Source of the DNA: Collinsella sp.
GTDB lineage: Bacteria > Actinomycetota > Coriobacteriia > Coriobacteriales > Coriobacteriaceae
Assembly (NCBI GenBank): GCA_019419455.1
Contig: DXZW01000043.1
Location: 1-45,604, forward strand
Direction: 5' to 3'
DNA length: 45,604 nucleotides
The translations under genes were made by a program, and so were the position numbers. Every line of letters begins with the position of its first letter. The first letter of the stretch is position 1. Under the pieces are notes generated by a model. The model searched no databases, had not been told where the DNA came from, and worked only from the letters and a program-made list of their open reading frames with translations. Shown piece after piece: positions 35,563 through 45,404 of this stretch.

Positions 35563-35680
35563 TAATACAAGATTCGCAGACCTTTAGCTTTGCGTATCGG
35601 GCGCTTTGTTTCTCGAAATGCCGTGGAAAGGTTACAGTAATCTAATACTGAACTTAATTTGCTGTACCAGAGGAACGTCC

Positions 35681-37834
35681 ATGACCGAAGATATCCCCCT
35701 TGAAATCACTTCGAGCGACATGGCCAATCTGCCCATATTCATCGCCGTCCTTATCGTGGCCGCCGTCGTCGTGCGCGTGTATTTTTCAATCAAACGCAAC
35801 GAAAAGCCACCCATTGCCCGCGTCTTTTGGTGCGCGACGCTCCTCATCCCGCTCGGCGTGGTAGCTGCATGGATTACGAATCAATCGCTCGTAAATGAGG
35901 GCAGCTCCCTATGGGTCCTTTCTTATTCGGCGCTCGGTGCTGCCGCCGTCATGCTTCTTGTCGAGCCCTTGGTTTCGGGACTTATCGACCAAACCGACCT
36001 TGCGACGGGAACGGTTGCCTGTATTTGCCGCGACATCCTTGTCATCGCCGCTGTTTCAGCGCTCTCGTTCGTTTCAATCGAAATTGCCTGCAACGAAACG
36101 TTCTATCGCATTCCCGCCAACTCATTCGGGTTTTCCGTCGGGTTGCTCGCGACGGTTCTGCTCTCCCTTTATTTGCTGGGACAGCGTCATGGAGGCGTCA
36201 TGGTCCTCGTGCCCGTCGTCTGTTGCGTCCTTGGCATTGCCGAGCACTTCGTCATAACGTTTAAAGGCGAAGCCATCCTGCCAAGCGATATCTTGGCCCT
36301 TGGCACCGCAATGGAAGTGAGCGAGGGATACGAGTTTACCTTTACCGCCGGAATCGTAACCTCTCTCGCCCTGCTGGAGATTTCCCTGGGGCTTCTTTCG
36401 CTCATCCGACCGCGAAAGCTCCGTACGCCCACCCATGTCTTCCCCGCTATCGCCGCTAACCTCTGTGCTTTTCTGCTAGTGACCGTTGTGGGGCTCTCAG
36501 GCTTTTCCAACATCGACTTGGAGCAGGCGCTGGATTTTGGATTTGACCGTTGGCAGCCCATCACCACGTATGCGTCTCAGGGTTTTATCACTTCGTTCAC
36601 CGAAATGGTCAACGAGTTGCCCATTGAGAAGCCCGAAGACTATACGCCCGATGAGGCGCAGAGCATCGAGCAGGAGCTCGCCGCCGCCTACGACAGCACA
36701 TATGGCTCGAGCGAGCAGCGCGCGGCGGCCGTTGCCCAGTTCAATGAAATCAAGCCGACGATTGTTGCCGTCATGAATGAGAGTTTTAGCGACCTTTCGT
36801 GCTTTGAGCAGCTCCAGACGGCCGGGTACACCGGCCCCGCATTCTACAACTCGCTTCCCGACGCACTTGTTCGCGGCACCATGCTCGCTTCGGTCGCCGG
36901 TGGCGGAACGGCGAACTCCGAATTCGAATTTTTGACCGGAGCGACAACGGCCTTTGTCGGCTTAGGCAAAATCCCCTATCAGCTGTATCAGATGAATGGC
37001 GTCAACAGCCTGGCAAAGGACCTTAAAGAGCTTGGGTATACCGCTACCGCTATGCACCCGCAAAACCCCGTCAACTACCATCGAGATAAAATCTATCAGC
37101 AGCTGGGCTTTGGAGACTTTCTTTCAATCGGCGATTTCGAAGGTGCGCCCTATTACCATGCCGGCGTATGCGACTACGCCACCTACGACAAGATACTCGA
37201 CCTGCTTAGAACCGACGAAGCGCCGCAGTTCATCTTTGACGTCACGATGCAAAATCACGGCGGCTACGACTATGGCACCGTTCCCGCCGAAGAGCTGACA
37301 AACTATTGGGTCGAGGGAGCCAGCGAAGGCGCCAATAGCGCGCTCAACACCTATCTCACCTGCATCAACGCATCCGACCGGGACCTCGAGTACTTTATCA
37401 ACGAGCTCCGCAACATCGGCAGACCGGTTGTTCTTGTCTTTTTTGGCGACCATCAGCCGAGCGCCGCAACGACTCTCAACGACGAGCTGTACCCTCAGGA
37501 AGATACGGCAAGCCACGCCTTCCGTATCTATCAGTCGACATATCTCGTCTGGGCTAACTATGAGATCGCCGGCAATACCGAGCTCAACGTCTACGACACC
37601 GTCGGGGCAAACGAGATTGCAGCCATTACCCTTAATAAGATCGGCGCTCCGCTCACCAATTACCAAAAGGCCCTGCTTGCAACAAGGTCAGATGTGCCCA
37701 CCATCAATGTCGCCGGCTATCTCGGTGCCGACGGGCTGCGCTACGACTTGGAATCGAAAGACAGCCCCTACGCCTCGACGATCGACAAGCTGCAGCGCAT
37801 GCAATACCTCGAGTTCGCCAGCAAAGTTCAGTAA
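35681..37834 (+). CDS. LTA-synthase-like membrane sulfatase-fold protein
   Basis: A 717-residue protein. About eight helices (17-275) precede an extracellular sulfatase-fold domain (about 355-640). LtaS-type active-site pattern: Glu367 in MNESFSD, nucleophile Thr410 in GGGTANSEF, QNHGGY and FGDHQPS for metal binding. LtaS relatives add glycerol phosphate, or other phospho-groups, to cell-surface polymers. The ATG at 35681 has AGAGG upstream. It is transcribed divergently from uvrA, with about 190 bases between the two. The exact polymer cannot be told from sequence. Confidence 0.88.
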   Translation: MTEDIPLEITSSDMANLPIFIAVLIVAAVVVRVYFSIKRNEKPPIARVFWCATLLIPLGVVAAWITNQSLVNEGSSLWVLSYSALGAAAVMLLVEPLVSGLIDQTDLATGTVACICRDILVIAAVSALSFVSIEIACNETFYRIPANSFGFSVGLLATVLLSLYLLGQRHGGVMVLVPVVCCVLGIAEHFVITFKGEAILPSDILALGTAMEVSEGYEFTFTAGIVTSLALLEISLGLLSLIRPRKLRTPTHVFPAIAANLCAFLLVTVVGLSGFSNIDLEQALDFGFDRWQPITTYASQGFITSFTEMVNELPIEKPEDYTPDEAQSIEQELAAAYDSTYGSSEQRAAAVAQFNEIKPTIVAVMNESFSDLSCFEQLQTAGYTGPAFYNSLPDALVRGTMLASVAGGGTANSEFEFLTGATTAFVGLGKIPYQLYQMNGVNSLAKDLKELGYTATAMHPQNPVNYHRDKIYQQLGFGDFLSIGDFEGAPYYHAGVCDYATYDKILDLLRTDEAPQFIFDVTMQNHGGYDYGTVPAEELTNYWVEGASEGANSALNTYLTCINASDRDLEYFINELRNIGRPVVLVFFGDHQPSAATTLNDELYPQEDTASHAFRIYQSTYLVWANYEIAGNTELNVYDTVGANEIAAITLNKIGAPLTNYQKALLATRSDVPTINVAGYLGADGLRYDLESKDSPYASTIDKLQRMQYLEFASKVQ

Positions 37835-37894
37835 GCCCGCCCATTCGCTTGGGCCCATCGTATTGCAAGCACGCTCGGCCCAAACGCATCGCAA

Positions 37895-37924
37895 ATGACT
37901 CCCGCTCGCAAACGAGGGTACAAT
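37895..37924 (+). promoter_or_regulatory. Promoter of mrp
   Basis: -35 ATGACT (37895-37900), 18-base spacer and -10 TACAAT (37919-37924). The start would be near 37931, giving a leader of about 50 bases that ends in AAAGGAG before the ATG at 37980. Confidence 0.5.
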
Positions 37925-37979
37925 GACGCTCGTGTCACATCGCGGGGCCCCGGCCCCAGCATATACAAAGGAGTCATAC

Positions 37980-38810
37980 ATGGGTTGCGAACACGCACAG
38001 GCCGCCGGCGGACAAACGTCGCCGTCGCAATTTGAGGAGAACACGCTGTCCGAGGTCAAGCGCGTCATCGCCGTGCTTTCCGGCAAGGGCGGTGTCGGCA
38101 AGTCATTTGTCACCGGTGCCATCGCCACCGAGCTTGCCCGTCACGGCCACAAAGTCGGCGTCCTCGATGCCGACATCACCGGTCCCTCTATCCCCAAGAT
38201 GTTCGGTATGAGTGGACGCCACGTCCATGCCCTTGGCAACCTTATGCTGCCCGAAATCTCCGAGCACGGCGTCAAGGTCATGAGCTCCAACCTGCTGCTC
38301 CAAAACGAGACCGACCCCGTCCTTTGGCGCGGTCCGGTCATCGCAGGCGCCATTAGGCAGTTCTGGAGCGAGACCTCGTGGGGCCCCATCGACTACCTAC
38401 TGGTCGACATGCCTCCGGGAACAGGCGACGTCGCGCTCACCGTCTTCCAGTCGCTGCCGGTCGACGGCATCGTCATCGTCACGAGCCCGCAGGATCTGGT
38501 CTCGATGATCGTCGCCAAGGCGGTCAACATGGCCGAGAAGATGAACGTCCCCATTCTGGGCATTGTCGAGAACATGAGCTATATTGAGTGCCCCGACTGC
38601 GGCAAGAAAATCGAGGTCTTTGGCAAGAGCAAGCTCCCCGAGGTCGCAGAGCGCTATAACCTCGACATCTTGGGCCAGCTTCCCATTAATCCGGCACTCG
38701 CCGAGGCCTGCGATAAGGGCGAGGTCGAGACCGCGCTGCCCGATGGCATGTTGCCCAAGGCAGTCTCTGCCGTCGAGGCTATTACCCCGCACGAAACAGA
38801 CGAGGCCTAA
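37980..38810 (+). CDS. mrp: Mrp/NBP35-family iron-sulfur carrier ATPase
   Basis: A 276-residue deviant-Walker P-loop ATPase: SGKGGVGKS (34-42), DADITGPSIP, MPPGTGD and the C-terminal CPDCG motif that holds a shared [4Fe-4S] cluster in the dimer. It also has an early Cys (MGCEH). The family carries Fe-S clusters to apoproteins. The ATG at 37980 has AAAGGAG seven bases upstream. Its stop (TAA) is followed directly by the GTG of the next gene. Confidence 0.94.
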   Translation: MGCEHAQAAGGQTSPSQFEENTLSEVKRVIAVLSGKGGVGKSFVTGAIATELARHGHKVGVLDADITGPSIPKMFGMSGRHVHALGNLMLPEISEHGVKVMSSNLLLQNETDPVLWRGPVIAGAIRQFWSETSWGPIDYLLVDMPPGTGDVALTVFQSLPVDGIVIVTSPQDLVSMIVAKAVNMAEKMNVPILGIVENMSYIECPDCGKKIEVFGKSKLPEVAERYNLDILGQLPINPALAEACDKGEVETALPDGMLPKAVSAVEAITPHETDEA

Positions 38811-40082
38811 GTGAACGCGAGCGCCCTCTATGACGTCTTGGTAATCGGCGGCGGGGCTTCAGGCCTCGCCGCCGCCATTACGGCCGCACGCGCTGGCAAA
38901 AGCGTCTGCATCGTTGAGCGCGATGTCGCCTGCGGCCTCAAGCTCCTTGCGACCGGTAACGGCCGTTGCAACCTCTCCAACGAATCGATTGATCATCAGC
39001 GGTATAACCACCCCGCATTCGTCGAATCCGTCATGGGCCCCCAGCCCGAACAAGAGCTTATGGGTTTCTTCTCCTCGCTGGGCATCATGACAACCTCCGA
39101 GGAAGGCCGGCTGTACCCGCGCTCCCTTCGCGCCGAATCGGTGCGCGACGCACTTCTCAACGCTTGCGACCGCCTAGGTATCACCTTAATCTGCGGAGCC
39201 AACGTTGCCTCGGCGCACAAAGCTTCCGAAGGCTGGACACTCCAAATAGACCGTCCAGCGCGGGCGCTCAAGGCAAAAAAGCACGATAACCGAAAATCTG
39301 AGCTCCGCTCGCTTCGGAAATCGCTCGCCGATGTCCCTCGCAAGAACGAGGCCCTGCAGGCACATGCCGTAATTATCGCTACGGGCGGCAACCCCACCGG
39401 TATCGCCGATACGTTTCGCCTCCCCCTCACTTCGCTGCGCCCCATCCTCTGCCCCGTATCGGCAACGGTCGTTGGCGATCGGGCGGCACTCAAGACGTTG
39501 GATGGCCTGCGCGTCCGTGCCCGCTTGACGCTCGCCCACAATCATAATGAGCTCTGGCACGAAGACGGTGAAGTGCTGTTTCGAACCTTCGGTATCTCAG
39601 GCGTCGCTGTCTTCAACCTCTCTCGTCGTATCCAGCACGGCAATACGATCCTGCTCGACGTTTTCCCCGACCTCTCCAAAGACGAGTTGCTCGATATGCT
39701 CAACCGGCGCGTTGAGCTGCTCGGCGGCTTTTCGCCCCGCGATCCCCGTTGGCTCGACGGCATGCTCGCCCCGCAACTCTCCCGCGTCGTCTGCACAACG
39801 TTCGAGCAGTGCCATCCAGGCTCCAACGATGTCATCCACCTGGTCTCGATCCTCAAACACTTTAAGTTGCTCGTCGAGGGAACAGCCGAGGAGCGCTCAG
39901 CGCAGGTCACGCGTGGTGGCATATCTGTCGAGAGCATCTCAATACCCAGCCTACGCGCGCACAGCGTTGTCGACGCCCCGCTTTACGTCTGCGGTGAAGC
40001 GCTCGACATCGACGCCGATTGCGGAGGCTTTAACCTTGCGTGGGCCTGGATCTCGGGCATTCGCGCTGCAAGCAGCCTGTAG
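38811..40082 (+). CDS. HI0933/BaiN-like flavoprotein
   Basis: A 423-residue FAD protein. The dinucleotide motif VIGGGASGLAAAI lies at the start, GLKLLATGNGRCNLSN follows as in the HI0933 family, then IIATGG and a C-terminal FAD motif CGEALDIDADCGGFNLAWAW. Some relatives (BaiN) are proposed to act on bile acids; many have unknown substrates. The start is GTG, touching the mrp stop, so the two are coupled. A Mrp partner beside it hints at, but does not prove, a redox or Fe-S link. Confidence 0.88.
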   Translation: MNASALYDVLVIGGGASGLAAAITAARAGKSVCIVERDVACGLKLLATGNGRCNLSNESIDHQRYNHPAFVESVMGPQPEQELMGFFSSLGIMTTSEEGRLYPRSLRAESVRDALLNACDRLGITLICGANVASAHKASEGWTLQIDRPARALKAKKHDNRKSELRSLRKSLADVPRKNEALQAHAVIIATGGNPTGIADTFRLPLTSLRPILCPVSATVVGDRAALKTLDGLRVRARLTLAHNHNELWHEDGEVLFRTFGISGVAVFNLSRRIQHGNTILLDVFPDLSKDELLDMLNRRVELLGGFSPRDPRWLDGMLAPQLSRVVCTTFEQCHPGSNDVIHLVSILKHFKLLVEGTAEERSAQVTRGGISVESISIPSLRAHSVVDAPLYVCGEALDIDADCGGFNLAWAWISGIRAASSL

Positions 40083-40110
40083 CCGCGCAGTCTATAATCA
40101 AAAACGCATT

Positions 40111-40144
40111 CGGGCCGTCTGGGATACCGGACGGCCTCTTTCTT
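40111..40144 (+). terminator. Hairpin after the BaiN-like gene
   Basis: Arms GGCCGTC and GACGGCC with a short loop, followed by TCTTTCTT. It lies 30 bases past the stop of the upstream gene and just before the ribosome site of the next gene. A TATAAT at 40093-40098 could be the -10 of the next gene, though its -35 is weak. Confidence 0.6.
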
Positions 40145-40162
40145 GCCTCTAAGGAGACCTCG

Positions 40163-41803
40163 ATGATTGAAATCACCCAAGTCAACGCGTCGCTCAATGA
40201 AGCCGGCGATGAAAATGCCTGTCTCATTGTTGGCAAGCGAGTCGCCAAGCGCGTCCTACGTTGCAAGGACTCCGAGATCAAGTCCATCGAGCTCCACCGC
40301 AAGTCAATCGACGCTCGCAAAAAACGAGACGTCCATTTTATCCTGAGCTTTCGTGTTGAGCTGACTAGTCCCCACCTCGAGCGAGAAGCGGTCGACAGCG
40401 TTGCCGAGCGTGACCGCTCACGCGTACGCGCGATAGAAGACGATGAGCCTTCATTCCCCTCCCCCGCCTCCGACGCACCTCAAGAACGCCCTGTCGTTGT
40501 CGGCGCCGGATGCGCCGGCCTTTTCGCTGCGCTTACGCTCGCCGAAGCAGGTCTTAAGCCCTTGCTCATCGAGCGCGGCGACCCGGCATTTCGCCGCTCG
40601 CAGGCGATCGACCTCTTTCTAAAGGAGCGCATCCTCGACCCCGAGAGCAATATCCAGTTTGGCCTGGGCGGCGCGGGGACTTTCTCGGACGGCAAGCTCA
40701 ATACGGGAACCAAAAATCCCGCCCATCGCCTTATCCTCGAAACCTTCGTCGAGGCGGGTGCGCCCCGCGATATTCTGTGGGATGCCAAGCCGCACATTGG
40801 CTCCGACATCCTTCCCAAGGTTGTCACCGCTATATCCCAGCGCATCGAGCAGCTCGGAGGTGTCGTCCGTTATCGAACAAAGCTCGTCGACATACACATC
40901 GACGCGTCTGGCGCCATCACCGGTATTGATGTCCAATCGTTCCAAGACGCCGCTTGCGAGCCAATCGAGACAAAGCACCTCATCCTCGCCTGCGGGCATT
41001 CTGCTCGCGATATTTTTGAGCTCCTTAAGGACCACAACGTGGCCCTCGCACAAAAGACCTTTGCCATGGGCGTTCGCATCGAGCATCCGCAGTGCGACAT
41101 CGACCGAGCCCAATATGGAGCCTCGGCGGGACATCCAGCGCTCGGGGCGGCCCCTTACAAGCTCGTCGCCCATCTTCCCAACGGCCGCAGCGTGTTCTCG
41201 TTTTGCATGTGCCCCGGCGGACAGGTTGTTGCCGCCTCTTCAGAACCGTGCCATCTGTGCGTCAACGGGGCCAGTCTCAATGCCCGCGACGGGCGCAACG
41301 CAAATGCCGCCCTGCTCGTTAACGTCACGCCTGAGGACCTTCCCAACGATGACCCGCTCGCCGGCATCGAGCTCCAGCGTACCTGCGAGGCGGCCGCCTA
41401 TCGCCTGGGCGGTTCCAACTGGAACGCACCGGCACAGCTCGTCGGAGATTTCCTCGCAGGACGCGCCAGCAAGACACCCGGAAAGGTTAAGCCCACATAT
41501 CCGCTCGGTGTGACCTGGACGGCAATTGACGAAGCTCTGCCGCAGCATATCGTCGAGTCGCTCCGCCTGGGACTTCCCCTACTCGGAAAAAAGCTACGAG
41601 GCTACGACCGCCCCGATGCCGTTCTTACCGGCGTGGAGACTCGTTCGAGCTCACCGGTCACTGTCACCCGAGACCGATCGTGCCATGCCGTGTCGACCCC
41701 GGGCCTCTACCCTTGTGGTGAGGGAGCTGGATATGCCGGCGGCATCATGAGTGCGGCCACCGACGGCATCCGTTGTGCCGAAGCCCTGATCGCAGACCTC
41801 TAG
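40163..41803 (+). CDS. FAD-dependent oxidoreductase with N-terminal small domain
   Basis: A 546-residue protein. Residues 1-95 form a small alpha/beta domain without cofactor motifs; the FAD motif VVVGAGCAGLFAALTLAEAG is at 111-130. FGLGGAGTFSDGKLNTG, LACGHSARDIFELL and the C-terminal CGEGAGYAGGIMSAATDG are marks of a conserved family of FAD proteins of unknown reaction. The ATG at 40163 has AAGGAG six bases upstream. It is the last gene of the plus-strand block and meets uvrB head-on. Confidence 0.86.
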   Translation: MIEITQVNASLNEAGDENACLIVGKRVAKRVLRCKDSEIKSIELHRKSIDARKKRDVHFILSFRVELTSPHLEREAVDSVAERDRSRVRAIEDDEPSFPSPASDAPQERPVVVGAGCAGLFAALTLAEAGLKPLLIERGDPAFRRSQAIDLFLKERILDPESNIQFGLGGAGTFSDGKLNTGTKNPAHRLILETFVEAGAPRDILWDAKPHIGSDILPKVVTAISQRIEQLGGVVRYRTKLVDIHIDASGAITGIDVQSFQDAACEPIETKHLILACGHSARDIFELLKDHNVALAQKTFAMGVRIEHPQCDIDRAQYGASAGHPALGAAPYKLVAHLPNGRSVFSFCMCPGGQVVAASSEPCHLCVNGASLNARDGRNANAALLVNVTPEDLPNDDPLAGIELQRTCEAAAYRLGGSNWNAPAQLVGDFLAGRASKTPGKVKPTYPLGVTWTAIDEALPQHIVESLRLGLPLLGKKLRGYDRPDAVLTGVETRSSSPVTVTRDRSCHAVSTPGLYPCGEGAGYAGGIMSAATDGIRCAEALIADL

Positions 41804-41830
41804 CGCACGAATTCCAGCGCGCAAAAGATA

Positions 41831-41864
41831 CAGGCCCCGAGCTCCACAGGGAACTCGGGGCCTG
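41831..41864. terminator. Bidirectional terminator between convergent genes
   Basis: An 11-bp stem CAGGCCCCGAG/CTCGGGGCCTG with a 12-base loop lies 28 bases after the flavoprotein stop (plus strand) and just past the uvrB stop (minus strand). T-rich sequence follows on each strand (TTCGCTATTTCTT; TATCTTTT), so it can serve both genes. Confidence 0.85.
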
Positions 41865-41868
41865 TTCG

Positions 41869-44109
41869 CTATTTCTTAAACCGTGCACCCTGGCGTTTTC
41901 TGCCCGATGCGAACGTGGAACCCTTGCGGGCCTGCGAACGTAAGCGCTCGATCGTCTCGTCCTCAGACGCACCCTCGAGCATCGCCCGAATCTGAACGAC
42001 GGCATCGCGCAGGCGCGCCGCCTCCTCAAAGTCCATGGCAGCAGAAGCGTTGCGCATATCCTCTTCCATGGTTTCGACGATCCGGACAAGCTCGTCATGC
42101 GGTAGCTCTTCCAACTGCTCCGCAAGTGTCTGCTCGGGTGCCACCGTTTCCGGCACGCCGCCCTCGCCCGACTCATCGGGCGTATAGAATGCGCCATGAC
42201 CAAGAGAGTCGCCCTTCGAGCGCCCCTTGGAACCCACGGTTTTTTCGGCCTCGGCAATAAAACTTGAAATGTCGTTGATGGCCTTGCGCACCGTCTTGGG
42301 CACAATGCCATGCTCTTCGTTATATGCCATCTGAATCTCGCGACGGCGCCGCGTCTCCTCGATGGCTTCTTTCATCGAATCGGTCACAACGTCTGCATAC
42401 ATGATGACCTCGCCGTCGGCGTTACGGGCCGCGCGGCCAATCGTCTGAATCAACGAACGGCGGTTGCGCAAGAAGCCTTCCTTGTCAGCGTCGAGAATTG
42501 CCACCAGCGAGACCTCGGGAAGGTCTAGACCCTCGCGGAGCAGGTTGATGCCAACGAGAACATCGATCTTGCCCTCGCGCAGCGTTCGCAGGATCTCGAC
42601 ACGGTCCATCGTCGCCGTATCGGAGTGCATGTAATTGACCTTAATGCCCGCATCAAGCAGATGGTCGGTCAGGTCCTCGGCCATGCGTTTGGTCAACGTG
42701 GTCACCAGCACGCGCTCTTTGCGGGCAACGCGCTCGCGAATCTCGTCCTCAAGATCGTCAATCTGCCCACGAACCGGACGCACATCGATCTTGGGGTCGA
42801 GCAGGCCGGTCGGACGAATAATCTGCTCAACGTCGTTCTGGCTCACCCGCAGCTCGTAGTCGCCCGGCGTGGCCGAAACATAGATAAACTGGGGGATCCT
42901 TGCCTCAAACTCATCGAAACGAAGCGGGCGGTTATCGAGCGCCGAGGGCAGGCGAAAACCATGCTCCACCAACGTCACCTTACGCGAGCGGTCACCTTCG
43001 TGCATGCCGCGAATCTGCGGAACCGTCACATGGCTCTCATCGATGATGCAGAGCATGTCCTTAGGAAAGTAATCGATCAGGGTAAACGGCGGCTCACCCG
43101 GCTTGCGACCGTCCAGATGACGCGAGTAGTTCTCGATGCCGTTGCAAAAACCCATCGTCTCGAGCATCTCAAGATCATAATCGGTGCGCTGCTGCAGACG
43201 CTGCGCCTCGAGCAACTTGTCGGTTGCCTTGAGCTCCGCCACGCGCTTCTCGCACTCTTCGCTGATCGATTTCAGAGCGGCCTTGACCTTGGGTTTCTCA
43301 GTCACGTAGTGGGATGCCGGCCATACGGGGATGGCCTCGTACTCACGAATCATCTCGCCGGTGACCTCATCGATCTCAGCAATAAGCTCGACCTCGTCAC
43401 CAAAGAACTCAAACCGCAACGGATGCTCGGCATAAGGCGGATACACGTCGACAACATCGCCGCGTACGCGGAACGTGCCGCGCGCCAGGTCATAGTCATT
43501 GCGATCATATTGAATGTCGATCAGTGCATGAATAAAGTCATCGCGCTCGAGCGGCACCTTCTTGTCGACGTTTGGAGCCAGACCCGCATAGTCCTCAGGA
43601 GAGCCAATACCATAGATACACGAGACTGATGCGACAACGATCACATCGCGTCGAGATAGCAGCGATGCGGTCGCCTGATGTCGCAGCATCTCGACCTCTT
43701 CATTAATCGAGGAGTCTTTCTCGATATACGTATCGCTTTGCGGCACATACGCCTCGGGCTGATAGTAGTCGTAGTACGAGACGAAGTAGACCACAGCGTT
43801 GTTGGGAAAGAACTCTTTGAGCTCGCTCGCAAGCTGAGCGGCGAGCGTTTTATTGGGAGCCATGACCAGCGTCGGCTTCCCCAGGGCCTCAATAGTCTTA
43901 GCCATCGTGAAGGTCTTGCCCGAACCAGTCACGCCCAGCAAAACCTGATAGCGGTCTCCGTCCCTCACACCCTGCACAAGCGACTCAATGGCTTCAGGCT
44001 GAGAGCCTGCAGGGTCATAGGGAGACACGACCTTAAACGGCACGTCAGAGCCTTCAACGCCAAAGCGCTTAAGTTCACCACCAACGCGTTCTACTTCAAA
44101 TTCCGCCAT
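41869..44109 (-). CDS. uvrB: Excinuclease ABC subunit B
   Basis: A 746-residue helicase-like repair protein. Walker A GVTGSGKT (59-66), the DNA-wedging beta-hairpin YYDYYQPEAYVP, DESHVT for Walker B, and the helicase C-half with QTIGRAARN. The C-terminal UVR motif (EEDMRNASAAMDFEEAARLRD) contacts UvrC. It is longer than many UvrB proteins because of an acidic linker before the UVR motif (about GDSLGHGAFYTPDESGEGG onward) and a basic tail. The ATG at 44109 has AGGAG five bases upstream. Confidence 0.97.
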   Translation of the reverse strand: MAEFEVERVGGELKRFGVEGSDVPFKVVSPYDPAGSQPEAIESLVQGVRDGDRYQVLLGVTGSGKTFTMAKTIEALGKPTLVMAPNKTLAAQLASELKEFFPNNAVVYFVSYYDYYQPEAYVPQSDTYIEKDSSINEEVEMLRHQATASLLSRRDVIVVASVSCIYGIGSPEDYAGLAPNVDKKVPLERDDFIHALIDIQYDRNDYDLARGTFRVRGDVVDVYPPYAEHPLRFEFFGDEVELIAEIDEVTGEMIREYEAIPVWPASHYVTEKPKVKAALKSISEECEKRVAELKATDKLLEAQRLQQRTDYDLEMLETMGFCNGIENYSRHLDGRKPGEPPFTLIDYFPKDMLCIIDESHVTVPQIRGMHEGDRSRKVTLVEHGFRLPSALDNRPLRFDEFEARIPQFIYVSATPGDYELRVSQNDVEQIIRPTGLLDPKIDVRPVRGQIDDLEDEIRERVARKERVLVTTLTKRMAEDLTDHLLDAGIKVNYMHSDTATMDRVEILRTLREGKIDVLVGINLLREGLDLPEVSLVAILDADKEGFLRNRRSLIQTIGRAARNADGEVIMYADVVTDSMKEAIEETRRRREIQMAYNEEHGIVPKTVRKAINDISSFIAEAEKTVGSKGRSKGDSLGHGAFYTPDESGEGGVPETVAPEQTLAEQLEELPHDELVRIVETMEEDMRNASAAMDFEEAARLRDAVVQIRAMLEGASEDETIERLRSQARKGSTFASGRKRQGARFKK

Positions 44110-44160
44110 GGATACTCCTAACTCATACATCTGCAGTATACGCAGGCGGTAGGCTTAGTC

Positions 44161-44742
44161 CTATACGAACCAATCGGGATAGAGAGTCTTATAGCGAACC
44201 CAGGCATTATTGACACGAATCAGATACGCCTGCGTCTCGGGAAAGGTGATTGCATTATGAAGCGACGTACTCTGCTGCGCCCATCCGTCGACATTGCCCA
44301 TGCCGGCGTTATAGGCGGCAATGGCACTGTCAGTCGACCCGTTAAAATACGTTAGAAGATATGAAAGATACGCACAGCCAAACTCGATGTTCGTAGCGGG
44401 ATCGTTAAGGTTGTCGGCTGAATACTCGTTACCATCGACAAGACCCTTGGCAATCATATCGTGTGCAGTCTCGGGCATCAGCTGCATCAATCCCCGAGCG
44501 CCTTGATTCGACTCCGCCTCGGAATCCCAATTCGATTCCGACTTTATGACGGCACACACCAGATACGGATCAAGATTGTGCGAAATGCTCGATTGCTTTA
44601 CGTACGCCTCGTAGTCAATTGGATACAAAGGCTTAAAAAAGGCGGCAGGGGCATTCGAGTAGACGAGCGAAATAAGGCCGAAGGCGAACACGACGGCAAG
44701 TGGCGCCACTCGATACCACGTAAAGAAACGTGTCTTAGGCAT
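44161..44742 (-). CDS. Small membrane-anchored lytic transglycosylase (SLT domain)
   Basis: A 193-residue protein: a hydrophobic anchor (about 10-30), then an SLT domain (about 48-185) with catalytic Glu69 in IKSESNW, GARGLMQLMP and AAYNAGMGNVDGW. It cleaves peptidoglycan glycan strands from outside the membrane. The ATG at 44742 has GGAGGAGG upstream and overlaps the coaE stop by eight bases, so it is coupled to coaE. Confidence 0.92.
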   Translation of the reverse strand: MPKTRFFTWYRVAPLAVVFAFGLISLVYSNAPAAFFKPLYPIDYEAYVKQSSISHNLDPYLVCAVIKSESNWDSEAESNQGARGLMQLMPETAHDMIAKGLVDGNEYSADNLNDPATNIEFGCAYLSYLLTYFNGSTDSAIAAYNAGMGNVDGWAQQSTSLHNAITFPETQAYLIRVNNAWVRYKTLYPDWFV

Positions 44743-45376
44743 CGGCCTCCTCCTTATCCACTTCATCCCCGAAGCCATGGCGCGCAAGCCATGCGTCCAG
44801 TTGTTCATAGAGCGAGTTATCGCCTGCCGCATTATCGATTACCGTCGTAGCGAGATGGCAAAGCGAAGCCTCATCAGGTTGGCATGCAGAGCGCGCATCA
44901 AAATCAGAGGACTCCATACCACGATGGATGGCGCGCTCGCGACGAACTGCTAAAGGAGCGCTGATTACCAGAATTTCATCAGCCAGGCCAAAAGCATCCT
45001 CAAAACCAGTCGGGGCAGAAACCTCGACAACCGCAAAGGGATAACGGGGGGACGAAACCGTGCAGCAAACCGGATCAAGAATCCTCAGTGACAGCTGTTC
45101 GATGAGAACCGGATGAACGATGCCATTGAGCCGCGCAACTGTATCAGGAGAGGCGAAAGCTCGAGTAGCGAGGACATTGCGGCGAATGCCGCCCTCCTCG
45201 TCCAGAATGTCCCACCCAAATTCTTCCGCGAGGGCATTGACGATATCGGAGCCTGGCACATACAGCGATTTGGCAAGCTCATCCAGATCGATAAGCATGG
45301 CGCCATGAGATTCAAGATAGCGGCAGGCAGTCGACTTACCCGAAGCAATATTGCCCAAGACAAAAACGGTAAACAT
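44735..45376 (-). CDS. coaE: Dephospho-CoA kinase
   Basis: A 213-residue P-loop kinase for the last step of CoA synthesis. Walker A is GNIASGKS (8-15), and LIDLDELAKSLY and NGIVHPVLIEQL follow in family order. The longer frame upstream to 45568 crosses a terminator and is rejected; the ATG at 45376 has GGAGG five bases upstream. The order coaE, then uvrB, resembles many actinobacterial genomes. Confidence 0.9.
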   Translation of the reverse strand: MFTVFVLGNIASGKSTACRYLESHGAMLIDLDELAKSLYVPGSDIVNALAEEFGWDILDEEGGIRRNVLATRAFASPDTVARLNGIVHPVLIEQLSLRILDPVCCTVSSPRYPFAVVEVSAPTGFEDAFGLADEILVISAPLAVRRERAIHRGMESSDFDARSACQPDEASLCHLATTVIDNAAGDNSLYEQLDAWLARHGFGDEVDKEEADA

Positions 45377-45404
45377 CAAGTCCTCCCTAACGCCAATGGG
45401 AGTT

